Positions 8,674 to 14,862 of a stretch of DNA of 21,624 nucleotides are shown one piece after another (the first letter of the stretch is position 1; each line of letters starts with the position of its first letter). The notes beneath the pieces were generated by a model. It saw nothing but the letters and a program-made list of their open reading frames with translations. It was not told where the DNA came from and searched no databases. Both the position numbers and the translations under genes were made by a program. Source of the DNA: G020354945 sp964570585 (lineage in GTDB: Bacteria; Omnitrophota; Gorgyraeia; JABMRG01; JAFGKX01); contig CAZMYR010000031.1 of assembly GCA_964570585.1 (NCBI GenBank), positions 1-21,624 of the forward strand, read 5' to 3'.

Positions 8674-8769
8674 ACATTTGCTTCGGCAGCCCATCGCCGC
8701 CTTTACCCTTTTTCTAGAAGATTAGAGCGTAGGCCGTAGGCTTTGCGCCCCATACTTTCATATGGTTTG

Positions 8770-8822
8770 CCCCGTTAGAGACTTTAGCTCTAACGTGGTA
8801 AGCCCCATTATCTCTAACGGGG
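8770..8822. repeat. Inverted repeat with two alternative stems
   Basis: CCCCGTTAGAGA (8770-8781) pairs perfectly with TCTCTAACGGGG (8811-8822) over 12 bp. The same left arm can instead pair over 8 bp with CTCTAACG at 8788-8795 around a 7-base loop. The two folds exclude each other. It lies in the non-coding region between gspD and cvpA. The rest of this region, 8674-8769, shows nothing I can name. Confidence 0.6.
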
Positions 8823-8899
8823 TTTGCCTTTATCGAATACAAATGCTTGTATAAGTATACACTACATATAACAATAAATCAAGGGCAAGCCCATTTTTT

Positions 8900-8950
8900 A
8901 TCCCCACACCAATTGTATAAAAACGGAAAAATGCAAATTGGTGTGGGGAT
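8900..8950. repeat. 15-bp perfect inverted repeat touching the gspD stop codon
   Basis: ATCCCCACACCAATT (8900-8914) and its exact complement (8936-8950) enclose a 21-base A-rich loop. It begins immediately after the gspD stop codon in the direction of transcription. On that strand it is followed by A, not T, residues, so it does not look like a standard terminator. It could protect the mRNA 3' end or be a small palindromic repeat element. Confidence 0.65.
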
Positions 8951-10936
8951 TTATTCATAGCTTATATTTATGTTAAATGACTCGCCCTGTTTTTCTATGG
9001 TGGGCGGAAATGACGGAAACGGCGCTGCTTCTTCAACACTATCTAATGCAATTTGCACCAGTGCCGGATCAGTCTCCGGTAAAGCGGCGATTTTAGGTCT
9101 CCTGGTTAATTTTCCATCTGAGGCAACTACAAAAGAGACTAATACTTCCCCCGGTATTAATCTCTTTGGTTTATTAGCGATTACTCTTTCATTTATCCTC
9201 TGCCAGATTAACCTATAATAATCAGATGGCCTCATATGTTCATTCCAGACAATGGTTTTTGCCTTACTGCCATTCCCGTCCCCGCGAAAGCGGGGGTAAA
9301 CTTGTCCCCGTGAAAACGTGGAGCGGGAATCTATAAGAGCTTTTTCTTTCTCTTCTTTTAGTCTTTGGCTGATTAACTTTTGGGCCTGCTGTATTTGTTT
9401 TGTTTCTTCTCTTTCCTGTTTAATCTCTTCGGTAAATTTTTCATCTTCCCCATATGTAATACGAGGGGTCAAGAAGATGATAATTTCTTTTCTTTCGGGC
9501 TGCGAAGTGCTGCCTCTCCTTGTATTTTTAAATAGATTTCCTAATATAGGTATATCACTTAGCGCTGGAACCTTATTTACCTCCTCCTCATCTCTTTTCT
9601 GGATTAATCCGGATAGCATAACTGTATTATTATCTTTTATCATCACAGTAGTTTCAGTGGTTGATGTAGTGACTATTGGAATTACATTTGTATCGCCGCC
9701 AACCGTATATGTAAGAGGAGTTTCCGCCTGAGAGCTTACCTCTGGCTTAACTTTCATAGTTATGAAGCCGTCTTTATTAATTGTAGGAGTAACCGTAAGT
9801 TTTACTCCTAAATCAAGATAAGTTACATTCGCAGCAGTTTGTGGATTTTCACCAGTTCCGGTAACGGTTGTCGTTACATAGGGCTGATTAGTGCCCACTA
9901 AAATTTTGGCCTCCTCATTATTTAAAACCGTTATTCTTGGATTAGAAAGTACTTTGGTCTCACCATATGTTTGTAAAAATTGTATAACTGCTTGAAATCC
10001 ATTTGTGTCAAGATGGCCTATTCTATAGGCAAGACCTGCTTGTGCTTTATCTTGCGCTGGTATTACGCTACTGCTTAATTCAGAAAAATTGGCACCTAAT
10101 GCAGAATTTCCTATTTTGCCAGAAAAGACACTGCTTAATTTCTCAAGGAGTACATCCCAATTTATGCCCATCTGGTACTCGTCATTCAAAGTAAGCTCCA
10201 GTATCATTGCCTCTATTTCTACTTCTTTGTGTTTTTCATCAAAGGCGGCGATTACTTTGTCAAACTCTGGTATTTTTCTCTCGGTATCGGTTATTGCTAT
10301 TTTGTTGGTGCGTTCATCTATTTGCAAGCTGCCGATATTTTTGGTAAGCATCTCTGTTATTTTATCTTTTATATCCTCTACCGTGGCATATTGTAATTCA
10401 TAAACCTTGGTAACAATAGGTATATCCAAAGTTTTAATGATTTCTTCCATTTCACCAACTTTAGAGGGGGTATCCATAAGCACTATTGATTTTGACGGCT
10501 CATCTGCTACAACCTTTCCGATATTGGTCTTTATCTGAGAAAGGGCTGCTGAGACATCTTCTACCCGGGCATGTTTAAGCTTTATCGTTTTTACTATTCT
10601 TCTGTCCCGATATTTCTCGCCATAAAGAAGCTCATAATCTCTTTGAGTCATTACATTGATAATCTCGCCGCGTTTTTCATACGCAAGGTCATTGGCTGCA
10701 AGGATAATCTCAAATGCATCCCAGACATCCACATCTTTTAAAAACATAGTGACGTTTCCCCTTACATTTCTACCGGCGATGATGTTTAAGTCGCTTCTCA
10801 TAGATAAGATTTTTAATACATCCAATATGTCCATACCTTTGATATCCAGGGATATTCTGTTTCCCTGTGCTACAGAAAATGTCAAAGGATAAGATATAAA
10901 TATAATCGCTAAAATTATTATAACAACTCTTTTCAT
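8951..10936 (-). CDS. gspD: Type II secretion secretin (GspD/PilQ family) with C-terminal TonB-like domain
   Basis: Outer-membrane channel of the secretion machine. The 661-residue protein has a signal peptide (1-24, no lipobox) and a secretin/TonB short N-terminal domain (about 26-97). Two secretin N domains follow (about 113-175 and 180-235), then the secretin core, ending with VPALSDIPILGNLFKNTRRG and EIIIFLTPRI near 490-500. A charged coiled-coil linker (about 500-540) and a palindrome-encoded stretch (about 536-556) come next. The last 90 residues (572-661) match the TonB/TolA C-terminal fold: GEVLVSFVVASDGKL, then AAPFPSFPP and FNINISY. That fusion is not part of ordinary GspD. The ATG has a good ribosome site (GGGAGG). 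It is last in the merR-gspA-gspC-gspD series. Confidence 0.9.
   Translation of the reverse strand: MKRVVIIILAIIFISYPLTFSVAQGNRISLDIKGMDILDVLKILSMRSDLNIIAGRNVRGNVTMFLKDVDVWDAFEIILAANDLAYEKRGEIINVMTQRDYELLYGEKYRDRRIVKTIKLKHARVEDVSAALSQIKTNIGKVVADEPSKSIVLMDTPSKVGEMEEIIKTLDIPIVTKVYELQYATVEDIKDKITEMLTKNIGSLQIDERTNKIAITDTERKIPEFDKVIAAFDEKHKEVEIEAMILELTLNDEYQMGINWDVLLEKLSSVFSGKIGNSALGANFSELSSSVIPAQDKAQAGLAYRIGHLDTNGFQAVIQFLQTYGETKVLSNPRITVLNNEEAKILVGTNQPYVTTTVTGTGENPQTAANVTYLDLGVKLTVTPTINKDGFITMKVKPEVSSQAETPLTYTVGGDTNVIPIVTTSTTETTVMIKDNNTVMLSGLIQKRDEEEVNKVPALSDIPILGNLFKNTRRGSTSQPERKEIIIFLTPRITYGEDEKFTEEIKQEREETKQIQQAQKLISQRLKEEKEKALIDSRSTFSRGQVYPRFRGDGNGSKAKTIVWNEHMRPSDYYRLIWQRINERVIANKPKRLIPGEVLVSFVVASDGKLTRRPKIAALPETDPALVQIALDSVEEAAPFPSFPPTIEKQGESFNINISYE
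9271..9331 (-). repeat. REP-like palindromic element inside gspD
   Basis: Outer arms ATTCCCG (9272-9278) and CGGGAAT (9324-9330) enclose two smaller hairpins: CCCCGC-GAAA-GCGGGG (9280-9295) and an imperfect one at 9306-9323. Read in the gspD frame it encodes YPRFRGDGNG, a well-known mistranslation product of REP-type palindromes. The 60 bp between 9271 and 9330 equals 20 codons, so the reading frame is kept. It falls in the linker between the secretin and TonB-like domains. Confidence 0.65.
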
Positions 10937-10962
10937 TTTTTTCCTCCCACCGAGTTTTGCGG

Positions 10963-11664
10963 CTACAGCGATAACTTCAGCGTTTCTCCGTTGTGTTCCA
11001 ATATAACCACAGCCTTTTCTATTTTTTTAATCTTAAATTCTAAAACGTTCTCTCCTTCGTAAACATAGAAAGTCTGGCGAGTCCTTTTATCCTGAATAAT
11101 TGCCTGAGGGTTATCACCTGTTATTACGCCGACCAATACTAAATCCTTAGCAAGTTCTGAAAGCGATGGGCCTTCTTCAATTAAAGGTGGCGTTTCTCTG
11201 GTAACCGGCGCGCCGAAGAGCTCTCTGATTTCCGGAGGCATCTCTTCTTCTTCTTTAGTAATCGGCTTTCTTTCTTCCACTGCTTTTTCCTCTGCCGGTT
11301 TAGTCTCCGGGGAAATCAATTCCTCAACATCTATAACAGGCGGCTGCTGCTTTTGTCCAAAAATTTCATATGAAAAATATAAAATTCCTATTGCAAAAAC
11401 CCCTATTAGTAAAAAAATGGCTATCTTAAACGGGTCTAATCCTTTTTCCTTAACTCCGATACTAATAGGCGCTGTTGTTTCTTTATGTTCCGGTTTTTCC
11501 TTTTGCGTTTCAGTATCTGGTTTCCCCTCGTTTTCACTCGGGACTCCCTTCGGTCGCTGGTTATTGGTTTCTGGTTTCTTGGGCTTCTCGTCGGATAAGT
11601 TATCCTTTTTATGTACTCCCTTGATTAACCTGAGCAGTTTTTCTTCCGGCGGTAAATCTTTCAC
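10963..11664 (-). CDS. gspC: GspC/PilP-like inner-membrane clamp protein
   Basis: Likely links the inner-membrane platform to the secretin N domains. The 233-residue protein has a long cytoplasmic part rich in Lys, Pro and Glu (1-79), one membrane segment (about 80-99), a Pro/Glu-rich periplasmic linker (about 105-165) and a C-terminal homology-region-like domain (about 170-233). That domain reads LVLVGVITGDNPQAIIQD, then YVYEGENV and IEKAVVILEHNGETLKLSL. This is the GspC/PilP pattern, and there is no PDZ domain. GspB is an alternative because a GspA-type ATPase lies directly upstream. The cytoplasmic tail is longer than in typical GspC. It starts 3 bp after the ATPase gene and ends 26 bp before gspD. 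Confidence 0.7.
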   Translation of the reverse strand: MKDLPPEEKLLRLIKGVHKKDNLSDEKPKKPETNNQRPKGVPSENEGKPDTETQKEKPEHKETTAPISIGVKEKGLDPFKIAIFLLIGVFAIGILYFSYEIFGQKQQPPVIDVEELISPETKPAEEKAVEERKPITKEEEEMPPEIRELFGAPVTRETPPLIEEGPSLSELAKDLVLVGVITGDNPQAIIQDKRTRQTFYVYEGENVLEFKIKKIEKAVVILEHNGETLKLSL

Positions 11665-11667
11665 CGC

Positions 11668-12483
11668 TTATCTTACCTCTTGGGTTAGCAATTTTTCCAC
11701 GATTAATTCGTTCACTAAATTCTCCCCTTGCATTATTACTGCTTCCATCGCATCATGACAAAGTAATGCAATGCGGCGCGGGTAACCCTGGGTCTGCTGA
11801 TATATCAGCCTTATTGCTTCTTCTGTAAATATGGGATCGGACCCGTTATATCCGGCCTGTTTTAATCTAAAATTTATCATTTCCTTAGTTTCGTTTTCAT
11901 CAAATGGGTTTATGATATATTTTAGATTTATTCTATCTATAAAATTTTTTATCTTTCTTATGCGGGGAAGCAGTTCCATTTGGGCAAGTATCACCAGCTG
12001 CAGTAATTTAAATTCATTTGTTTCATAATTAAGGAGTATGCGCAATATCTCTAAGTGGGTAGGGGTAAGTTTCTGTCCCTCATCTATAATTAATACTATG
12101 GTCTTTCCTTCATCCACCCCTTTGTGAAACAGATATTTTTCAAGTGCGTCTTTACAATCTAATGTTGAGCGAAAGGTAGGCTTGGCGCCAAACATCTTAC
12201 ACATGCTGGATAGAAATTGAAACTCTGATTTAAAACTCGGATCTAATAGCATATGAAATATATAATCCGGCTCATCTTTAAATACCTGCAGCAGCATCCG
12301 GCTTAAGGTGGTCTTGCCAGTGCCAACGTCTCCTAATATTACATTCAGGCCTCTCTTTAGCCTGACGGCAATCTCTACTCGATTAAGGGCAGAATTATGT
12401 GAAACAGAAGGATAGAAAAAGTTGGGGTCCGGGCTGGTTGAAAAAGGCTCATTTTTTAAACCTAATACCTTATAATAACTCAT
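11668..12483 (-). CDS. gspA: GspA/ExeA-type AAA ATPase
   Basis: ATPase of the ExeA/GspA/MshM family, which in Aeromonas helps place the secretin multimer across peptidoglycan. It has 271 residues: the family opening YYKVLGLKNEPFSTSPDPNF, Walker A GDVGTGKT (51-58), Walker B VLIIDE (130-135) and a sensor-like region. The AAA lid has FRLKQAGYNG and GYPRRIALLCHDAM near 215-250. The C-terminal peptidoglycan-binding and membrane parts of ExeA are absent, so it is the short cytoplasmic form. The stop of merR is one base upstream of its ATG, so the two are surely co-transcribed. Confidence 0.85.
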   Translation of the reverse strand: MSYYKVLGLKNEPFSTSPDPNFFYPSVSHNSALNRVEIAVRLKRGLNVILGDVGTGKTTLSRMLLQVFKDEPDYIFHMLLDPSFKSEFQFLSSMCKMFGAKPTFRSTLDCKDALEKYLFHKGVDEGKTIVLIIDEGQKLTPTHLEILRILLNYETNEFKLLQLVILAQMELLPRIRKIKNFIDRINLKYIINPFDENETKEMINFRLKQAGYNGSDPIFTEEAIRLIYQQTQGYPRRIALLCHDAMEAVIMQGENLVNELIVEKLLTQEVR

Positions 12484-12484
12484 A

Positions 12485-12721
12485 TCAAGCCGCCTTGTCT
12501 TGTTTTAAAATCTCCTTAATCTGGGCAATAGACCTGCCTTTTAGTCTCAGCGAGCGTATCTTATTTAACATCTTAACTGTGCTATCATCAAAATATCTAA
12601 AGTTTGTCTCCGGAGTTCTGCCTATTTCTTTTATCAAACCTATCTTTAGATAATATTTGATTGTTTCAATAGAATATCCTGTAACATATGCCAAATCTTT
12701 GACCAGGTATATAGCCTTCAT
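12485..12721 (-). CDS. MerR-family DNA-binding regulator, short form
   Basis: Small winged-helix DNA-binding protein. The MerR N-terminal motif is seen in VKDLAYVTGYSIETIKYYLK and RYFDDSTVKMLNKIRSLRLKG, with the recognition helix at about residues 13-23. Starting at the ATG at 12721 it has 78 residues; a TTG two codons upstream is the alternative. AACAGG lies about 8 bases before the ATG. There is no effector-binding or dimerisation domain beyond the short last helix (IAQIKEILK), so it may act as a DNA-bending or constitutive regulator. It is the first gene of the unit with gspA, gspC and gspD, and three palindromes lie in and after its promoter, which suggests autoregulation. Confidence 0.85.
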   Translation of the reverse strand: MKAIYLVKDLAYVTGYSIETIKYYLKIGLIKEIGRTPETNFRYFDDSTVKMLNKIRSLRLKGRSIAQIKEILKQDKAA

Positions 12722-12744
12722 ACTCAAAACCTGTTAATATTGCG

Positions 12745-12760
12745 CTCCCTATATAGGGAG
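12745..12760. promoter_or_regulatory. Perfect 16-bp palindrome in the merR leader
   Basis: CTCCCTATATAGGGAG is identical to its reverse complement. It lies 24 bp before the merR ATG and downstream of the predicted transcription start. It could be an operator or a leader hairpin. Confidence 0.6.
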
Positions 12761-12770
12761 TAATCGAACG

Positions 12771-12786
12771 CTCTCTACCTAGAGAG
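12771..12786. promoter_or_regulatory. Inverted repeat next to the merR -10 box
   Basis: CTCTCTA (12771-12777) and TAGAGAG (12780-12786) form a 7-bp inverted repeat with a 2-bp centre. It covers the expected transcription start just after the -10 box. Its arms resemble those of the 12745-12760 palindrome (CTCCCTA), suggesting one binding protein. Confidence 0.6.
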
Positions 12787-12787
12787 T

Positions 12788-12816
12788 AGATTACGTCAAA
12801 TTTGACGTTTTGTCAA
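12788..12816 (-). promoter_or_regulatory. Promoter of merR-gspA-gspC-gspD with a palindrome filling the spacer
   Basis: On the minus strand TTGACA (12811-12816) and TAATCT (12788-12793) are 17 bp apart. The perfect 16-bp palindrome ACGTCAAATTTGACGT (12793-12808) occupies the spacer. MerR proteins classically bind palindromes in this position, though their promoters usually have 19-20 bp spacers; with 17 bp simple repression is equally likely. Confidence 0.7.
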
Positions 12817-12850
12817 GCTAATTCTTAAAAAATGAGCCAGGCACGATTTT

Positions 12851-13393
12851 CTATTCGGGGGTGATGCCAAAACGAGAAATTGCCATTGAGCCGTTTAAGA
12901 TAGATGGGTCTCTAACGCGGGAATTTAAGGTGAGTTGTTCAACACATAAGGAAAACTTTGAGTCTTTAAGTCCTTTTATAAATTTCAAGATATTTCGCAT
13001 ACTTGATTCAGTATCTAAGTCTACGTAAAACGTTCGGTAAAACTCGTTTTTCGCAACGCGGCGAGGTTTCATATTTATAATCCTTACTGAAGCCGACCTT
13101 GCCTGTGTCTCTATCTCATTAAGTATCAAAGCCATCTCTTCTTCATCGCTTTCCTTAGTTGTAAACCTGTCAAAATATTTATTATATTGGCGAGCTACAT
13201 CTTCTCTCTGTCTTAAAATTTTAACGGCCTTCTTTAATTCTATCTTCGCGATTTCAACATCTTTATTAAGGCGAGTCCAACTGTTATATAATGGCTCTAT
13301 AACCAAGCTATATACAATCCATATTAGGAGTAATACTATTGCGGTAAACAGTAATGCCTTTTCTGTTTTATTTAATTTATTCAAGAATTTCAT
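12851..13393 (-). CDS. gspM: GspM/PilO-like assembly platform protein
   Basis: Bitopic inner-membrane protein expected to pair with the PilN-like part of GspL. It has 180 residues: a short cytoplasmic start, a membrane segment (about 12-32), a coiled coil (about 38-85) with LNKDVEIAKIELKKAVKILR, and a small ferredoxin-like periplasmic domain (about 88-178). FYVDLDTESSMRNILKFIKGL in that domain is the PilO pattern. It lies 27 bp after gspL, and a 123-bp gap with the merR promoter follows it. Assignment rests on topology, the PilO-like motif and gene order. PilO is the closer family in sequence, GspM the role. Confidence 0.75.
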   Translation of the reverse strand: MKFLNKLNKTEKALLFTAIVLLLIWIVYSLVIEPLYNSWTRLNKDVEIAKIELKKAVKILRQREDVARQYNKYFDRFTTKESDEEEMALILNEIETQARSASVRIINMKPRRVAKNEFYRTFYVDLDTESSMRNILKFIKGLKDSKFSLCVEQLTLNSRVRDPSILNGSMAISRFGITPE

Positions 13394-13420
13394 TTACTAC
13401 CATGGCCCCTTCGACAATTA

Positions 13421-14860
13421 TCACATTGATAACTCGCATATTATCTGAAAATCTACCGTCTCCCTATCCTTCAGGCGCCTTTTGCTTATATATCTGGTCT
13501 CTACATCCTTAAAGTTTTTAGATTTCTCAAGCCTATTTACAAAATTAAACACATTGGACATAGCAGGAGTGGTCCCCTGTAAAATGATCCTGCCCCTTTT
13601 ATCGAAACTCAAATAATTGAGTAAGACATTCTCAGGAATCACCCTATGAAGCTCATATAAAAATGTTAATGGCCTTTTAGCAGCTTTTACATGCGATTTC
13701 ATCATCTGTATTTTTTTAAACTTAGATTCCAATTCTTCGGTAACAGGGGCTATCTTTCCCACGGAAGATTTTATATTATTCAGTAAAGTCCTTTTTTGAT
13801 AAAATTTATTGATTGCGATTGCGGACATCATAAAAAACAAACACGCCCCAAGAATTATCAGCGTAGTTATTCTTTTACCCTTTCGGATAAGTTGCTGTCT
13901 CATCTTAAGTTCAGGCGGTAACATATTTAAAGAATGCGCATCCAACGCAAAAACTGCCCCAAGGCTGCTGGATACAGACACCCCCTCCGGCAGGCCTTCC
14001 TGTGAAAATGCCTTATCAGCTATCGGAAAAGCTGTTGTGGTTTCTACTACGGAAACATCCAGGCCAAGTTCATTTTTAAACATATCTGCTATTGAGCCGG
14101 CTATCTCTATAGAACCTGTTATTATCAGCTTCTCAATAGGTAATTTTACTTTTAGTTCCTTATTATATACATCGATTGACCTTTTCGTCTCTAATAATAA
14201 TCTTTGTTTATACCTATCGTGTTCCGGAGTTTCCGCCGACAATGAAATTGCGCCAAAAGATGAGATTCTGCTCAATAAGATCCTCTGCCCCGAAATAATT
14301 TCTATCTCAACATTATTTCTATCCATATTCATTATCGACAGGGTATTTTTAGTTTCGAGCTGTTGGGTTAAGGCGGTTCCGGCCCAGAGATATAAACCTT
14401 CTGTAGTTAATGTCAAAGTATCGGGTTTTAGGCCGCTTCTGCTTAATATTTCTAATATTTTGTTGACAGCATTCTTATGGGCAATAGACAGGATAACTTG
14501 AGAATAACCCTCCTTGTTTATTTCCATCACTCTGTGGTCAAAAAATATCTCTTCCGCAGGAAACGGAATCTGTTTTACTGCCTCAAGAGAAACCATCTGT
14601 TGTAATTCTACCTTATCCGTAGAAGGGAACCTCAGTATTCTAACGGTAAGGTCTCTCCTTGACATCGCCCCTATCAATTTATCTACCTTTATTCCGTTTT
14701 TGCTTATTAACCGGGCTATGGTCGAGGCGCAGGCCTCCGGCGGTAGTCCCGCAACCGAACAAGCCAATATTTTTTTTACAGAAAGGCCTTTCGAGCCCAT
14801 GTGAGCATGGACAATCTTTACAATTTCAGAATCTATCTCTATGACAGTTACGAATGGCAT
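13421..14860 (-). CDS. gspL: GspL-like PilM-PilN fusion
   Basis: Inner-membrane platform protein that connects the GspE ATPase to the pseudopilus base. The 479-residue protein has two parts. Residues 1-310 form a PilM-type actin-like domain, with VTVIEIDSEIVKIVHA at the start, FPSTDKVELQQMVSLEAVKQ, and KLIITGS near 245. From about 311 a PilN-like part begins with LNMLPPELKMRQQ, a membrane segment (331-350), a coiled coil and a small ferredoxin-like domain. GspL is known to correspond to PilM plus PilN; here both halves look like the pilus versions. The start is 2 bp after the gspK stop, with AGGAG as ribosome site. Confidence 0.85.
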   Translation of the reverse strand: MPFVTVIEIDSEIVKIVHAHMGSKGLSVKKILACSVAGLPPEACASTIARLISKNGIKVDKLIGAMSRRDLTVRILRFPSTDKVELQQMVSLEAVKQIPFPAEEIFFDHRVMEINKEGYSQVILSIAHKNAVNKILEILSRSGLKPDTLTLTTEGLYLWAGTALTQQLETKNTLSIMNMDRNNVEIEIISGQRILLSRISSFGAISLSAETPEHDRYKQRLLLETKRSIDVYNKELKVKLPIEKLIITGSIEIAGSIADMFKNELGLDVSVVETTTAFPIADKAFSQEGLPEGVSVSSSLGAVFALDAHSLNMLPPELKMRQQLIRKGKRITTLIILGACLFFMMSAIAINKFYQKRTLLNNIKSSVGKIAPVTEELESKFKKIQMMKSHVKAAKRPLTFLYELHRVIPENVLLNYLSFDKRGRIILQGTTPAMSNVFNFVNRLEKSKNFKDVETRYISKRRLKDRETVDFQIICELSM

Positions 14861-14862
14861 GA

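Noticed and set aside
9318..10403. Several plus-strand frames opposite gspD
   Set aside because: They are antisense shadows of secretin codons without family features.
11668..12727. MerR regulator plus AAA ATPase as a transposition or defence module (TniB-like)
   Set aside because: The ATPase opening motif is the ExeA/GspA type and the next genes are gspC-like and gspD, so a secretion role explains it better.
13809..14501. Plus-strand open frame of 230 codons opposite gspL
   Set aside because: No domain, no ribosome site noticed, and it mirrors the complete PilM-type gene.
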